A DNA stretch of 64,000 nt, from the NCBI GenBank assembly GCA_907164885.2, contig OU015490.1, forward strand, positions 9,942,516 through 10,006,515. Direction: 5' to 3'. Shown here piece after piece: positions 1-11,900 of this stretch. Position numbers and translations under genes: made by a program. Numbering within the stretch: position 1 is the stretch's first letter; each line of letters begins with the position of its first letter. Below the pieces are notes generated by a model. That model saw nothing but the letters and a program-made list of their open reading frames with translations, made no database searches and was not told the DNA's origin. This DNA comes from Dolomedes plantarius (lineage: Eukaryota; Arthropoda; Arachnida; Araneae; Dolomedidae).

Positions 1-1170
1 TAGTACAACCCCCTATGTTTCTTTGCACAGAAAATTAATCGGCCATCTCTACCAAGAACTCTAATATGACCATTCTTACCCTCGAATGTAGTCCCATTTC
101 CTTCTATCAGAGACCCCGCTATTAAATTAAGCCGAAGTCTTGGCGAATAAAGGACATTCGACAGAGTTACATCTTCTTGCCTATTTTTATATCTGAAAAA
201 CATTTTGATTTTCCCTATCCCTTCGATAGGACAGTCAATACCATCAATGGCCACAGCCATAGAGGTTCCGGACTTTTTCTTATAGTCGACAAAAAGAGAC
301 CTATTGCAACAGAAGTGGGAACTAGCCGCGGTGTCAAAAACCCAGGCTGTTTTCCTATCACTACTATTGCCCAGGGAAGCCTCGACAATAAAATTACTCT
401 GTGTTCTCTTTCTTAAAAACTTTCTGCGGGGATTTGACTTTTGTACCGCTTTAGGTGGTTTGACAAATTTGGGTGTCCTCGACTGGTTAACTGTATTGAC
501 CCTACAATTCTTGATAAGATGACCTTTCTTGCCACACCGAAAACATTGCGGTAGCCTCGAGTACAACTGCCTCTTGGTCACCTTGAGCCTGTAACAGACG
601 AGACTCTTCGGCCAAAAGTTCACTCAAAACTTTATCAGATGTGAATTGGGGGTCTGGGTATCTATAGATCGTCTGAACTATGCCAGCAAACTCGGTCGGG
701 AGATGTCTGATAAGCTGGAAAGCAACAAACTAGTCGTCAATAGGCTTGCCGGCATCATTTAATTGATTAACAATGTCAGTCAAACGGGCGGCAAAGAGGC
801 CTATGTTTTCAGACTCATTCGGCCTACATTTAAAAAAAGCATCAGTTAGCCCAATGATTCGGGCACGAGAATCAGGCCTAAAGTGGGTTTCAAGCCTGTT
901 CCATGCCTTGCAAGCATCATCGATGCCTGTCAAAAGGGCTCTATAGGGTTTTGTAATATTTAGATAAATTATACTAAAAGCTTTTGCTTTCCTAGCCTCA
1001 AAATCCCTAACTTCTTTAGGATCAGGAACTTGATCCTTAACCACCTCTGGTTTAATTTCTGTTTTATTTACTATACTCCAACAGTTTTTACTCATTAGCA
1101 ACACTTTTACATCATTTGCCCACGTGGCATAATTGTCCGCTCCCAATGGATCTATCATCATAGGATCCAT
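1..1170 (-). pseudogene. Copia-type LTR retrotransposon, gag to protease (decayed, partial)
   Basis: Read on the minus strand, a gag frame starts at the ATG at 1170 (MDPMMIDPLGADNYATW, the usual start of arthropod Copia gag). It runs to an in-frame TAG at 730-732. Gag-like sequence continues below the stop, then changes frame before a CCHC zinc knuckle (CFRCGKKGHLIKNC) at about 490-535. The aspartic protease follows, with its catalytic DTAASSHF motif at about 305-345, and runs off the left edge. Integrase and reverse transcriptase would lie outside the window. Gag binds the element RNA and the protease matures the polyprotein; with one stop and one frameshift this copy cannot make it. I could not define an LTR upstream of gag. 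Order and motifs make the Copia assignment fairly safe. Confidence 0.8.
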
Positions 1171-1982
1171 CTTTGATAATTGTAAAGGAGAGCAGCACAA
1201 AACAAAACAAAATTTACAGACCTGGCCCGCCGTCGAAGCACATCATAATTACAGCTGACGATGAAAAAATGCATAGACAGTTCAGCATACTGTTGCTACG
1301 AAGTCAGTTCACTGGATCCACGCTGGACACGTACTGTACCGGAAACACGGAACGGCCATCACTGGAGCTACTTCCACAGCTACTTCCACAGCTACTTCCA
1401 CAGGAGTCAGGCGGCTTCCTTGTCTTTAATTGCATCACACACCCGAATGCATGTCTAGGCCCATAACCAAGTGTCACGCAGAGTGACAATATAAGAGCAC
1501 GCACTGGTCTGGTATGAGGTGTGTTTAGAAATCAGCAAGACTTCAGTTAAAATAATTACGTTTATTTTAAACTTCAATAAACATTTAAAAATATTAAAAG
1601 CAATAACTTAAAACATTTGTATAATCAAAACAATCTCACACAGAGACTTCTAACATATGAATCTCACTAGCTTGTGAGTTCAACTGTGTCTGCTGCAAGC
1701 GGCACCTTTGCTCTAACTCGAGCAGTATTTATACAAGCCAGTAACATAACATTGACATATTTGCATAAAATACCCTGGAAAGGAAAAATAACAAACCATG
1801 GGGAAAATACACGAAAAACAACATTTCTCAGATGTATGACGTCAAAGTTGCTGTGACGCCATTACTTGTTAGATAATAAGTGCTACATTAGTCTAAAACG
1901 ATAGCATGAATGTCGGAAAGTAATACAAGTAAATTATCTAATAAACTGAAGTTTAGATAGCCCTTTTAAGGTTCATTTTCCT

Positions 1983-2032
<50 letters not shown>

Positions 2033-2455
2033 CATTAATTGCATACATTGACCGTTGTATTTTATTTCAATATACTCCGTAGCGAAGTGAGGGTTTTCAG
2101 CTAGTATACTATATGTATATACACGCAGCTGATAAGAACACGTAGTTGAAAAATAGTAGAAATATCATAAGAAAACTTTCCATGGTTTAACATAAGAATT
2201 GAACACCTTTTGAGTTCAACTGATAAGCCACATTAATGATTCTACAGATAAAATCTCTTCATTCCTCAACGTTTTTAAAAGGCTAAGTTAAAAGTTCAAG
2301 TGTTGATAAGATTAGGGGTGGCAACGATAAAATTGTAGCACACGACATATTCAAAGAGGTGAAAGTCATCCGACTGCAGTTAATAGACTTGCTTCAATGC
2401 TTTTTAAGAAATATTATTTGGTTTTTATAGCTTACTCTTTCGCGTTCTCTCGAAA
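1171..2455. other. Region upstream of the dehydrogenase gene
   Basis: No gene is recognised. A 12-bp unit (GCTACTTCCACA) is repeated three times at about 1368-1402. A (TA)n tract lies at 1986-2029. The part next to 1170 could hold the missing LTR of the minus-strand Copia element (an AATAAA lies on the minus strand near 1575), but no repeat pair proves it. The stretch just before 2456 should contain the promoter and 5' leader of the dehydrogenase gene; I see no convincing TATA box. Confidence 0.4.
1986..2029. repeat. (TA)n microsatellite
   Basis: Uninterrupted AT dinucleotide tract of about 44 bases. Confidence 0.95.
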
Positions 2456-2548
2456 ATGGATTTCGCCGGCAAAGTCGCAGTCGTGACGGGTGGAGCTCAG
2501 GGAATCGGGAAAGCTGTCAGCATGACTTTCTTGAACCATGGAATGAAA
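2456..2548 (+). CDS. HPGD: HPGD-like exon 1
   Basis: Encodes residues 1-31, [13 protein letters not shown] and the glycine-rich NAD loop. The donor is AAA|GTAATT, phase 0. Confidence 0.92.
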
Positions 2549-5500
2549 GTAATTTTAAATAACATTTTTATAAAGAACTATTTGTTATGAAAAAGTTACG
2601 GCCAGAGTTTTTCGAAATAATCATGTTTCATTATTTCAATAATGTAATTTCCGATTGAATTGAAAGGCTTACTTTAGTGTATAATAGCGATATTTGGTTA
2701 TGCCGTATTAAAATGACTGTTTATTTATGAAACGCATGTAGGTGGTAGAGAATAATTACAAGATAAAAAGAACTTCTTATATACCATGTTTTTAAATTTT
2801 CTGTTGAATCATATAAATTTGACAATTCTATGTATTAATAAATACTTTTTTAAAATTTTTTGGATGAACTATCCCATCAACTTGAAAGAAAATGAAGTTA
2901 ATTGAAAGTTAACTTGCATTTGACTTTTAGTTCCCTTTCCGGCCAATACCTCTGAATAACTATATCTAAAATCTCATCTCGATCGGTTGAACGGAACAGC
3001 CGCTAGAGGTCCATATATCGGCAAAGTTTTTTATGACCACCCTGTATATATGTGTATGTCAAAATTTTGAAGCATTTTGGTACTTTTCTGTTTAACTGTT
3101 AACTGCTTGCCCAATCAATACAGACTGGGTTTGACGCGCTGCTAAAGTTATAACTCGCGACATCCGAAATTTTGCTTTCCGGAGGACCGTTATGGAGGAA
3201 CGTAATCCTACGCTAAAACTTCTCATAAGCTTAAAGATTTAAAGGAAAATAAAAATGAAATGTAAATATTTGTTGTTACGGTTTTTTGCTTTAGTGAATA
3301 CAGTTTAAAAGATTTATCTTAAACACTGAAATGCCACTGAATTAGGGATACCTACCTAGTAACGAGTTGGGCCTCCTCTGGCCTTGATAACGGCTGCTAC
3401 ACGACGATGCATAGATTCAACAAGTTTATGGAAACGTTCCACGGGAACGGCTTGCCAAATATTGGCTAAAGCTGTCCATAATTCAGTAAGGTTCTTTGGT
3501 CCTGTGTGATGGCCTTTCACGCCTTGTTCCAAAACATCCCAAAGATGCTCAATAGGATTTAAGTCTGAGCTTCTAGGTGGACAATTCATGACAGAGAAGT
3601 CAGACGAATGCTCATCCAACCAGCCAGTAGCCAACCGGGACTTGTGAGAGGTACAGTTGTCTTGCTGGAAAACTCCATTACCGTGCGGATAACAGAACAG
3701 CATAAACGGATGGAGGTGATCACCCAGCAACTCTACGTACTGAATTGCATTAAGGGAGGTTGGTACACGCACCAAAGATCCCAAACTGTGCCACGAAAAA
3801 ACACCCCAGACCATGATTGAGCCACCATGCCCTTGTACAGTTCCAGCCAGACATGCAGGATCCATGACTTTATGAGCCTGACGCCATATTCTCAGCCTCC
3901 CGTCGGCGTTAAGTAGTCGGAATCGAGACTCATCACTCCATGCTACTCGTTTCCAGTCCTCTACACTCCAGTCTCTGTGCTCTCTTGCCCAGGCAAGACG
4001 TGCAGCCCGATGGCGAGTATAGAGCAGTGGTACTCTCGTAGGTCGACGGCTCCCAAAACCCACACGGTGAAGCGAGCGTTGCACAGTCCGTTTACTGACT
4101 GTACGACTGGCACCTTCATGAAACTGGGTGGTAATTTCAGCTAATGTTTTGCTTCGCTGGCTACGTACAATACGCCTGAGCCGTCTCTCACCACGCACTG
4201 TCAAGGCTAATTGTCCTTTGCAATTTGCCCGATCGCTAGTTTTTTTTCCACCATCCATGTATTCTTGATATACTCTTGACACTGTCGACCTTGAAAATCC
4301 TAGCTGTTTGACGATTTCGGAAATTGAATGGCCCATGCGTCGCGAACCTACGATTTGTCCGCGATCGAAGGCGTCTAAATCAGGCAGTTTACCCATACTG
4401 GCAATTCCAACAACTAATTCAGAACAACCACAGTATGCGCTATATATGCAGTTACCACAGTGCCTTCACTTGCGCATACATGATGCGCAGCGCTACACAA
4501 TTTGCATAGGCTTTGCTATCCCTAATTCAGTGGCACTTCAGTGTAGTTTCCTTAGTGTTTAAATTTGTGTTCTGTCGTTTTCTCCTGAAGGTTTATAATA
4601 GTTTTCATGGCTGTGGAATGAAACAAAATATTGTTATAGCTCAGTGGTTCCCAACCTTTTTCAGCTGGCGACCCACCTTTCCTTATCGGAATACCTCCAA
4701 GGTCCATCGGTCCATGGTGGAGTAAAAAACCTTATTTGTATCGTATCCCTTCCTTATGTATATATAATTTACCCTCAAATATTGCAAATAAATAAATATA
4801 TATATATATATATATATATGCTTTTTTGAAGATACAGATAGATTATTGATAAACAATTTGTGTTCTGATTTGAAAATGGTTGACAAAATATAAGTACTTT
4901 GTAGCAAAACTGTTATTTATTTAACAATAGATATATGTTTGCAATATATGCAACAAGTGGTTTCATACTCACTAACAAGTGTTCCTAGGTGAACATAAAA
5001 ACTACAATTATAAAAGTACACAAAGACCATTTTAATAGTTTTAGGATCGAGTCGCGACCCACTTGTAACCCTTCCGCGACCCACTAGTGGGTCGAGACCC
5101 ACCGGTTGGGAACCGCTGTTATAGCTGATTTTAGCATAAAATATATAGGCTATTTTACTGCTACTGGTTATTTAAAATTATATTGACGTTATTCTTTTTT
5201 AATGAATTTTTGCTTTTATGTTGAAAAATGAATCTTTTATCCCATTTCTTGCAGGTGTTAGTTTGTGATGTAAATGATTCAACTGCAAAATCATTTCTCG
5301 AAGAAGTACCTGATAATTTAAAACCTAACGTAATTTATCAAAAATGTGATGTGTCTTCCCGCGACCAGTTTAAGGGTAATGTATTATTGTGATGTTTTTT
5401 TTAAAAATTTGTAATTTCTTAGAAATAATTGCATATTTCAACCTAATGTTAGATTTTTCTTGGATCCATTTTGCACAAATCATTCAATTTTACATTTTTG

Positions 5501-8500
5501 TTTAGAAGGAATTCATTCTATTTTGGAAATATATGGCTGTTTATCTATGTCTCATATTTATCGATGGCAGTGATTTTGCATCTTTCGTGAGTTTATAATA
5601 ACCAAAATGAGTTTTGCCCTGAACAAAAGAACAAAATACATCACAAATATATCTTTACGGGACAAGGGACCTTGAAACTAGAATTTTTTAATTTTCAATT
5701 TTTAACTCTATATACAAAATTAGAAAATTTAATTTTCTTTTTTACTACATTCAAAACCCTTAGAATTCAAAATAATGAATTTTTACAGAATATTGACTAT
5801 TTTTCAAAATTTTTCAAAAATGCTAAGGTTATTCAAAATGCTCTGTGTGCATTCTATATTAATTATAGTCTTTAAATTTTTTATTATACGTTTACAATCT
5901 ATATATATAAAACGCGTAGGTATGCGGCACAAAAATCGGCGATATTTCTACACTCCGAATGGCAACGGCTGCAACCACCAGATGTAAACATTAGCGGTCA
6001 ACCGCGTGTGTGTAGTAGTTCGACGATAGCACTTAATTTGGCACAATTTAATTGCTGTATTTCACTCGTGAATAATTTTAATTTATTCATGAGATAATTT
6101 ATTCATTTGTTCCTTCGGTTTTTCTAAATGTATGTAAGAGGACAAACTTTTGACAAAATATGTTTAGACCTATCAAATCCAGTGTTTAGTCATGAACAGT
6201 TGTATGCAGGTTTATCTAGAGTCCGTTCTTTTGATTCTATCACTGTAGTATCTCCTATTTCTGAAAGTTTCAACTGTGTATATCAAGAAGTTTGAGGAAT
6301 ATCATAGTAAAACATTAATAATTGCATTATAATATCTTAATAGTAAGTAAGAGTTAATTGTCTACACTTTTTTTAGTTGTACTTACTGAATTTTTACTCC
6401 CTTTTATAAGTGAAGAAATTTTCTCAACAATTTTTTATTTGGTATGATTAAGTGTAGATATCTGAATTGTGAACAATAGTACATATACAGAGTGATGTAA
6501 TCCACACTATATTTAGTACTTGCTGAATTTTTACTCCTTTTTGTAAGTGAAGAAATTTTCCCAACAATGTTTTATTTGGTATAATTAAGTGTAGATATCT
6601 GAATTGTGAACAATAGTACATATAGAGAGTGATGTAATCCATACTATATTTTAGTACTTGCTGAATTTTTACTCCTTTTTTAGTGACAAAATTTGTCTCT
6701 AACAATTTCTTATTTGATGTAATGATAAAGTGTAGATATCTTAATTTTGAAAAATATTACATACAGAGAGGAATGTAATTTTTAAAATCTTTGTTGGGTT
6801 CCTCAGTCTTATCTTTAACTCTGTTCTGAAGTAATGGAAATTCATATTTTTTTATCACGATGTTTTAGAATCAGCCTTATAGAGATTATTTTCTATGATT
6901 ATAAATTTTTGGCTGAGATCGCACTACCACTTAACAACGAATATTTATGATGACAGGTAATAGTAACATTCCTTATATACGTTTCTTTCAGTTGAGTTGT
7001 TTTGCAAAAGAAAATATAAAACTAAAAGCGACCATGCTGGTCGCGCAGCGGCTAGTATGTATATAAATAGAAATGTGCATTTAATTTTTTTATTGTAGGA
7101 ATCTAGTCTTAAATAATTTTTTTTTATTCTACCTGTTGTTTTTTATGTTTTTACTTTATTTTATAGTCTATAAATTTGAAAAATATTTGTGATTTCAAAG
7201 AATTATGCACAGTTTTGTGACAAACACTTCAATTAACAATTCTGAGAAATTTGGAAGATATCAGAAGAAAATGAATACGCATGGAGCATTTTGAAAATTT
7301 CTAGAATTTTTGAAGAATTTTTCGATAAACAGGTCTAATTTCTCCAGAAAATACCTTATTTGTAAATTCTAAGTATCTTCAATGCAGTAGAAAAGAATAT
7401 TAATTATACTCATGTGGTATATAGAGTAAATTATTGAAAATTAAAGAAGAACGATATTGAAGATCCCTTGTTCCCTTAATATTTCTGAACGATTATTTTC
7501 GAGGTAGCAGAGTCCCAATCATTAGTACCTCCACGTTTTAATTATTACAACCTCAAAGTATTTAATAATCATCATGCCCATTATAAAAGTATAAAATAAT
7601 GGACAAATGAATTTTCGTAAATGGGTTTTATTTCGAGTGAAACTGAAGAAAATATTTAAATCTTCATTTGAACATTAAGAGTATTACGAGTTTGGATCGA
7701 GGTAAAGTGTGCTCTTGAGTGCTAATTTATGAGATAAATACAGGGTTCCCAGCTATATCCGTTACACCCCCCTTAACTTCTAAACGGTGACAGCTTAGGC
7801 CGTAAAGTGGGTGTCTAGGTATAGTAGAAAGGCTACTCGATGAGACAACTTACGACGCCATGTATCGGCAAATTTTGGAATGAGCGTTTTTATCTCAATA
7901 ACGGTACGAGATACGGGAAAAAAGTCAATTACAAAGTTGTACGGCATCATCGATTCAGTAAGAAAAGACACCTTGCATCGACGTCTAACAACTCAGCAAC
8001 TTTCCGACATGCTGGGGAGAAGCAAAAAAAGCTTTAGATTAATTTTAATCAAAAATCTGAAAATTAAAAAGGTTTGCGCTCGATTTGTGCCTCGGATTTT
8101 GACAGAACGGCAAAAAGAAGACAGAAAAGCTTGCTGTGAAGATTTGCTGACTACTGCTCAACAGGACAACAATTTCTTAAAATGTATTATACCAGGAGAT
8201 GAGACCTGGTGTCTACAATACGACCCACAAACAAAAAGACAAAGTGCACAGTGGAAAGGACCGTCTTCTCCCATACAAATGAAAAAGCACGGATGTCAAA
8301 ATCGAAGACTAAGGTGATGCCGAGTGCATTTTTTTATTACAAAGGACTTATTCACCGCGAATTTGTTCCTGAAAATTAAACAGTTAATCAGTAGTTTACA
8401 AGGAGGTGCTTTTTCGATTAAGTAACAGGATAAGGCGAGTTGAGATGGAACTGTTTGATTCTGGGCAATGGTTTATTTTACACGATAATGCTAGACCCCA

Positions 8501-8913
8501 CACAGCAATTTCTGTACAACAATATCTTGCTAAGCATTCAATTACAGTGATAAATCATCGACCATATTCTCCAGACTTGCTGCCAGCTGATTTTTTCCTT
8601 TAAGATTTCCTTCAATCTTAAGATGGCCGTGAAAGGACAGAGATTTGAAAACGTCTCGGATATTAAATCAACCGTTACGCGTATTATCCGAACGGTTAGT
8701 TCCAACGCCTATAGACAGTGTTTCGATGACTTGAAGAAACGTTTGAAAAATTGTATAGACTTCTTCGGCGATTATTTTAAAGGGGATAAATTTATTTGAA
8801 AGTGAGAAATATGTTTCTTACTAGGGGCTTTGCCCCTAGGCTCGCTACGCTCGCTCCTCTGTTATGGCTAATACATAGGAGTGATTCTCGGACAATGTAA
8901 CAGCTTCCATCCA

Positions 8914-8944
<31 letters not shown>

Positions 8945-11900
8945 GCTAATGTCAACATTACACCCCAGTCCGGTGTACATATGAATATAAGACATAGAAA
9001 CAGACAAATGACACAATCACAGAAGAATTTTATTGACAGACGATGACACCGGCGATGGACGATGGGTTGCAGCTCCCCTTTCTAGACGGGGTTCCAATTG
9101 CAGGCGGAAGACTGACCGGTTCCCCAGAATACAGCCAAGTCTTATGCGGGAATCGAACCCACACCCCCGGCGTGGCAGGCTGATGCCTTATCCACTTAGC
9201 CACTGGGCGACCCATTTACTGTTGTCACCCTTAATGAGAAGAGCGTTTCATCACTGTTGAATTATCAGCTTTAAAATTCAATTAAAAAATCGAAAATTTT
9301 AGATATAGATTTGAAATTAAGTTTATATGAATAAGAAAGCTTTCAGCTTCCAGATGATGTCAATATTTTCTTTGTAAGATAAAAACTCGAGGAGCATCGA
9401 TATTACATCCACACAGGGGACCATATTTCTTGAAAAACTGTGTTTCATTTTTTTATGAAAATATTAGTCTATTTTAAAATATTTTTAAACAAATAAGGTC
9501 TAGTTTGAAAGAGAAATGTCTGTAGTCTTAGACTGTAAAAAGATCAAAATTCTACGATCATTTTTTGGCGAGTTATCGTAATCTGAAGATGAAAAAGTCA
9601 ATATTTTCCCACAAAACATAAAATAAAAAAAACTTAAAAGTCCGACGAAGATGAGACATGTCTTACTTTGGTCCCCCCATTTTTCTATATCCATCGGTAT
9701 CGCTCTCGACCCCATACCCCCCGCGGTTTCGGAGGAGATAGCGTGACAATCTTTTGACGGCGGCAGCGGGAGTTACTTTTTTTTAGAATAGAGATTTATA
9801 AAAAATGTCCGGTTACTTGATTGGCGCACCTTGTAGTAGTACATTGACGAAACTAAACTTTCTTATTCCTTTCGGTCTATATTTTCAGTTATGTAATTTC
9901 ATTTGTGCTTTATTTAAACAGCCGCATTTGAGAGAGCAAAATCCACGTTTGGAAGAATTGATATAGTCATGAATAATGCTGGCATTCAAAGCGAACGTGA
10001 CTGGGAAAGAATGGTTCAAGTCAATCTCGTGAGTATGACTCTGTTTACATAATCCAACAAATTCAAACTGCCTCTTGTCTTTGAAGAAGTCAACGGTAAT
10101 GCAACACTGTAAGTTTGTGTTCTTATGTATTTGAATACAAGTCAATATTAATTACACCTCGGACTTGCGAAAAGTGCTAGGAAATTGACTAGGTTTTCGT
10201 AACCAATGAAGCAAACGGAATGAGAATTTCTGGATTGTTAGATCAAACATAACTTGTTGCAACAAAAATATCAGAAGGATGTCAATTATTTAAATTCATT
10301 GAGAAATCTTAATGAAGTCACGCGATTTCCTATTTTCATAATTACAATATATCAATATGCCCATGATAACTGATGTTCATTTCAATTTATCAACACGAAA
10401 CACATTTTAATTTAAATAAAACATTTCGTTTAAGATATTGACGAAGAATCTTTTAAATACCTTCATTTTCAATATTTATAGTTAACAATTATTTTGAAAA
10501 ACGGTTTTTTTTTTTCACAAAAATTTTCTCATAAAACCTTTTCTAAAATTTTCATTACATCATTTTCATTACATAAAATAAGTCACCAAATCCATCGCCA
10601 ATTTGGCGATAACTCTCATATTTGGCAAAATTACAATAGACTCCTAAAATTCGTAACAATATTATACAGCTCAGATTCAAAATATTAGAATAATTGAGAA
10701 AAAGTAATAAGAAAGAAATTATTTTCCATTTATTTATTTTTGATGCTAAGTAAATGCAATTAAGTTTCTTATAAATTAAATCTGGAATGTTTAGATAAGA
10801 TTTTAACATTTACAAAACATAAAATACAATAAATTAGGTATACAACAGCTTTCTGAAACACATCAAAATATTAGAATAAAATTTAGATTGGTTCAAAATA
10901 TTAGAATATTTTATTTTACGCAAAAATATTACCTTATGAATATGAAGTAAACAGGGCCTTTTTATCGCATGGGCAAATCGGGACTTTGCCCAAGGCCCCC
11001 TGATGATAGGGGCCCCCAAAACCCCCTTGGTGTATGCACCTAGTACTTCTAATAGCATGTATAACCCATAGATAGTCCTTATTTTTATAAATGTTCATAA
11101 GGGGGGGGGGCCCAATTAGCATCTGCCCAGGGGCCCCCAGCGTTCATAATCGGGCCCTGGAAGTAAATGGTAATTAATATTTTGTAGCATCCCCTTTAGC
11201 TTTAATAACAGCGTACAATCGATCTTACATACTATATACAAGGTGTTTACAAACATTTCTATCAATATTAGCCCAAATAGACTTTATATGTGCCACTAAC
11301 TCAGTTTTACTTTAAGGAGAATTTTCTTGGAGTTTTTCTTCATTATACCCCATAAGTTTTCGATGGGATTAATGTCTGGTGAGTTTGGTGGCCAAGGAAG
11401 TACCTTAATTTTACGTTGATGGAACCAATTCTAATGACACCGAGGTATGTGGTGACGCTAAATCTTGTTGAAAGATGAAATCATCTTCAAATAAATCTTC
11501 TGATGATGGAATCATGTAATATTCCAAAATTTCTTAATATATCTGAGAGTTAACCTTTTCGTAGACTATGCATAACTTTCCAGGTCCTTCTGCGCTCATG
11601 CAACCCCAAACCATGACACTAACAGCAAATATTACCGAACGTTTAAGGCATTCTTTATCAAATGCTTCTTGCTTCATTCTACAAACTCGAATACCTAGAT
11701 TACCATATGAAACACAAAACATACTTTCATCACTAAATAATATTTTTTTTCCAATCTTCTTCGCTCCATAAACGTCTTGATTTACACCAATTCAATCTTA
11801 TACGCTTTTGTTTTGCAGTCATGAGAGGTTTTGTTTTCGGTACACGAGATTCAAACTTAAATTTATGGAGACGTCTTAATGTTGTCGATTTAGAAACTTC

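Noticed and set aside
2064..2106. Possible Helitron 3' end (GGGTTTTCAGCTAGTA)
   Set aside because: CTAG is present but there is no GC-rich hairpin before it and no matching TC start.
3608..3820. Plus-strand frame inside the Tc1 transposase, and similar antisense frames in other elements
   Set aside because: Shadows of the transposase or polyprotein genes; no domain or independent start context.
9140..9213. tRNA gene on the minus strand
   Set aside because: A and B boxes are present, but the 5' GGGTCGC has no matching acceptor strand and the sequence continues into a SINE body with its own target duplication.
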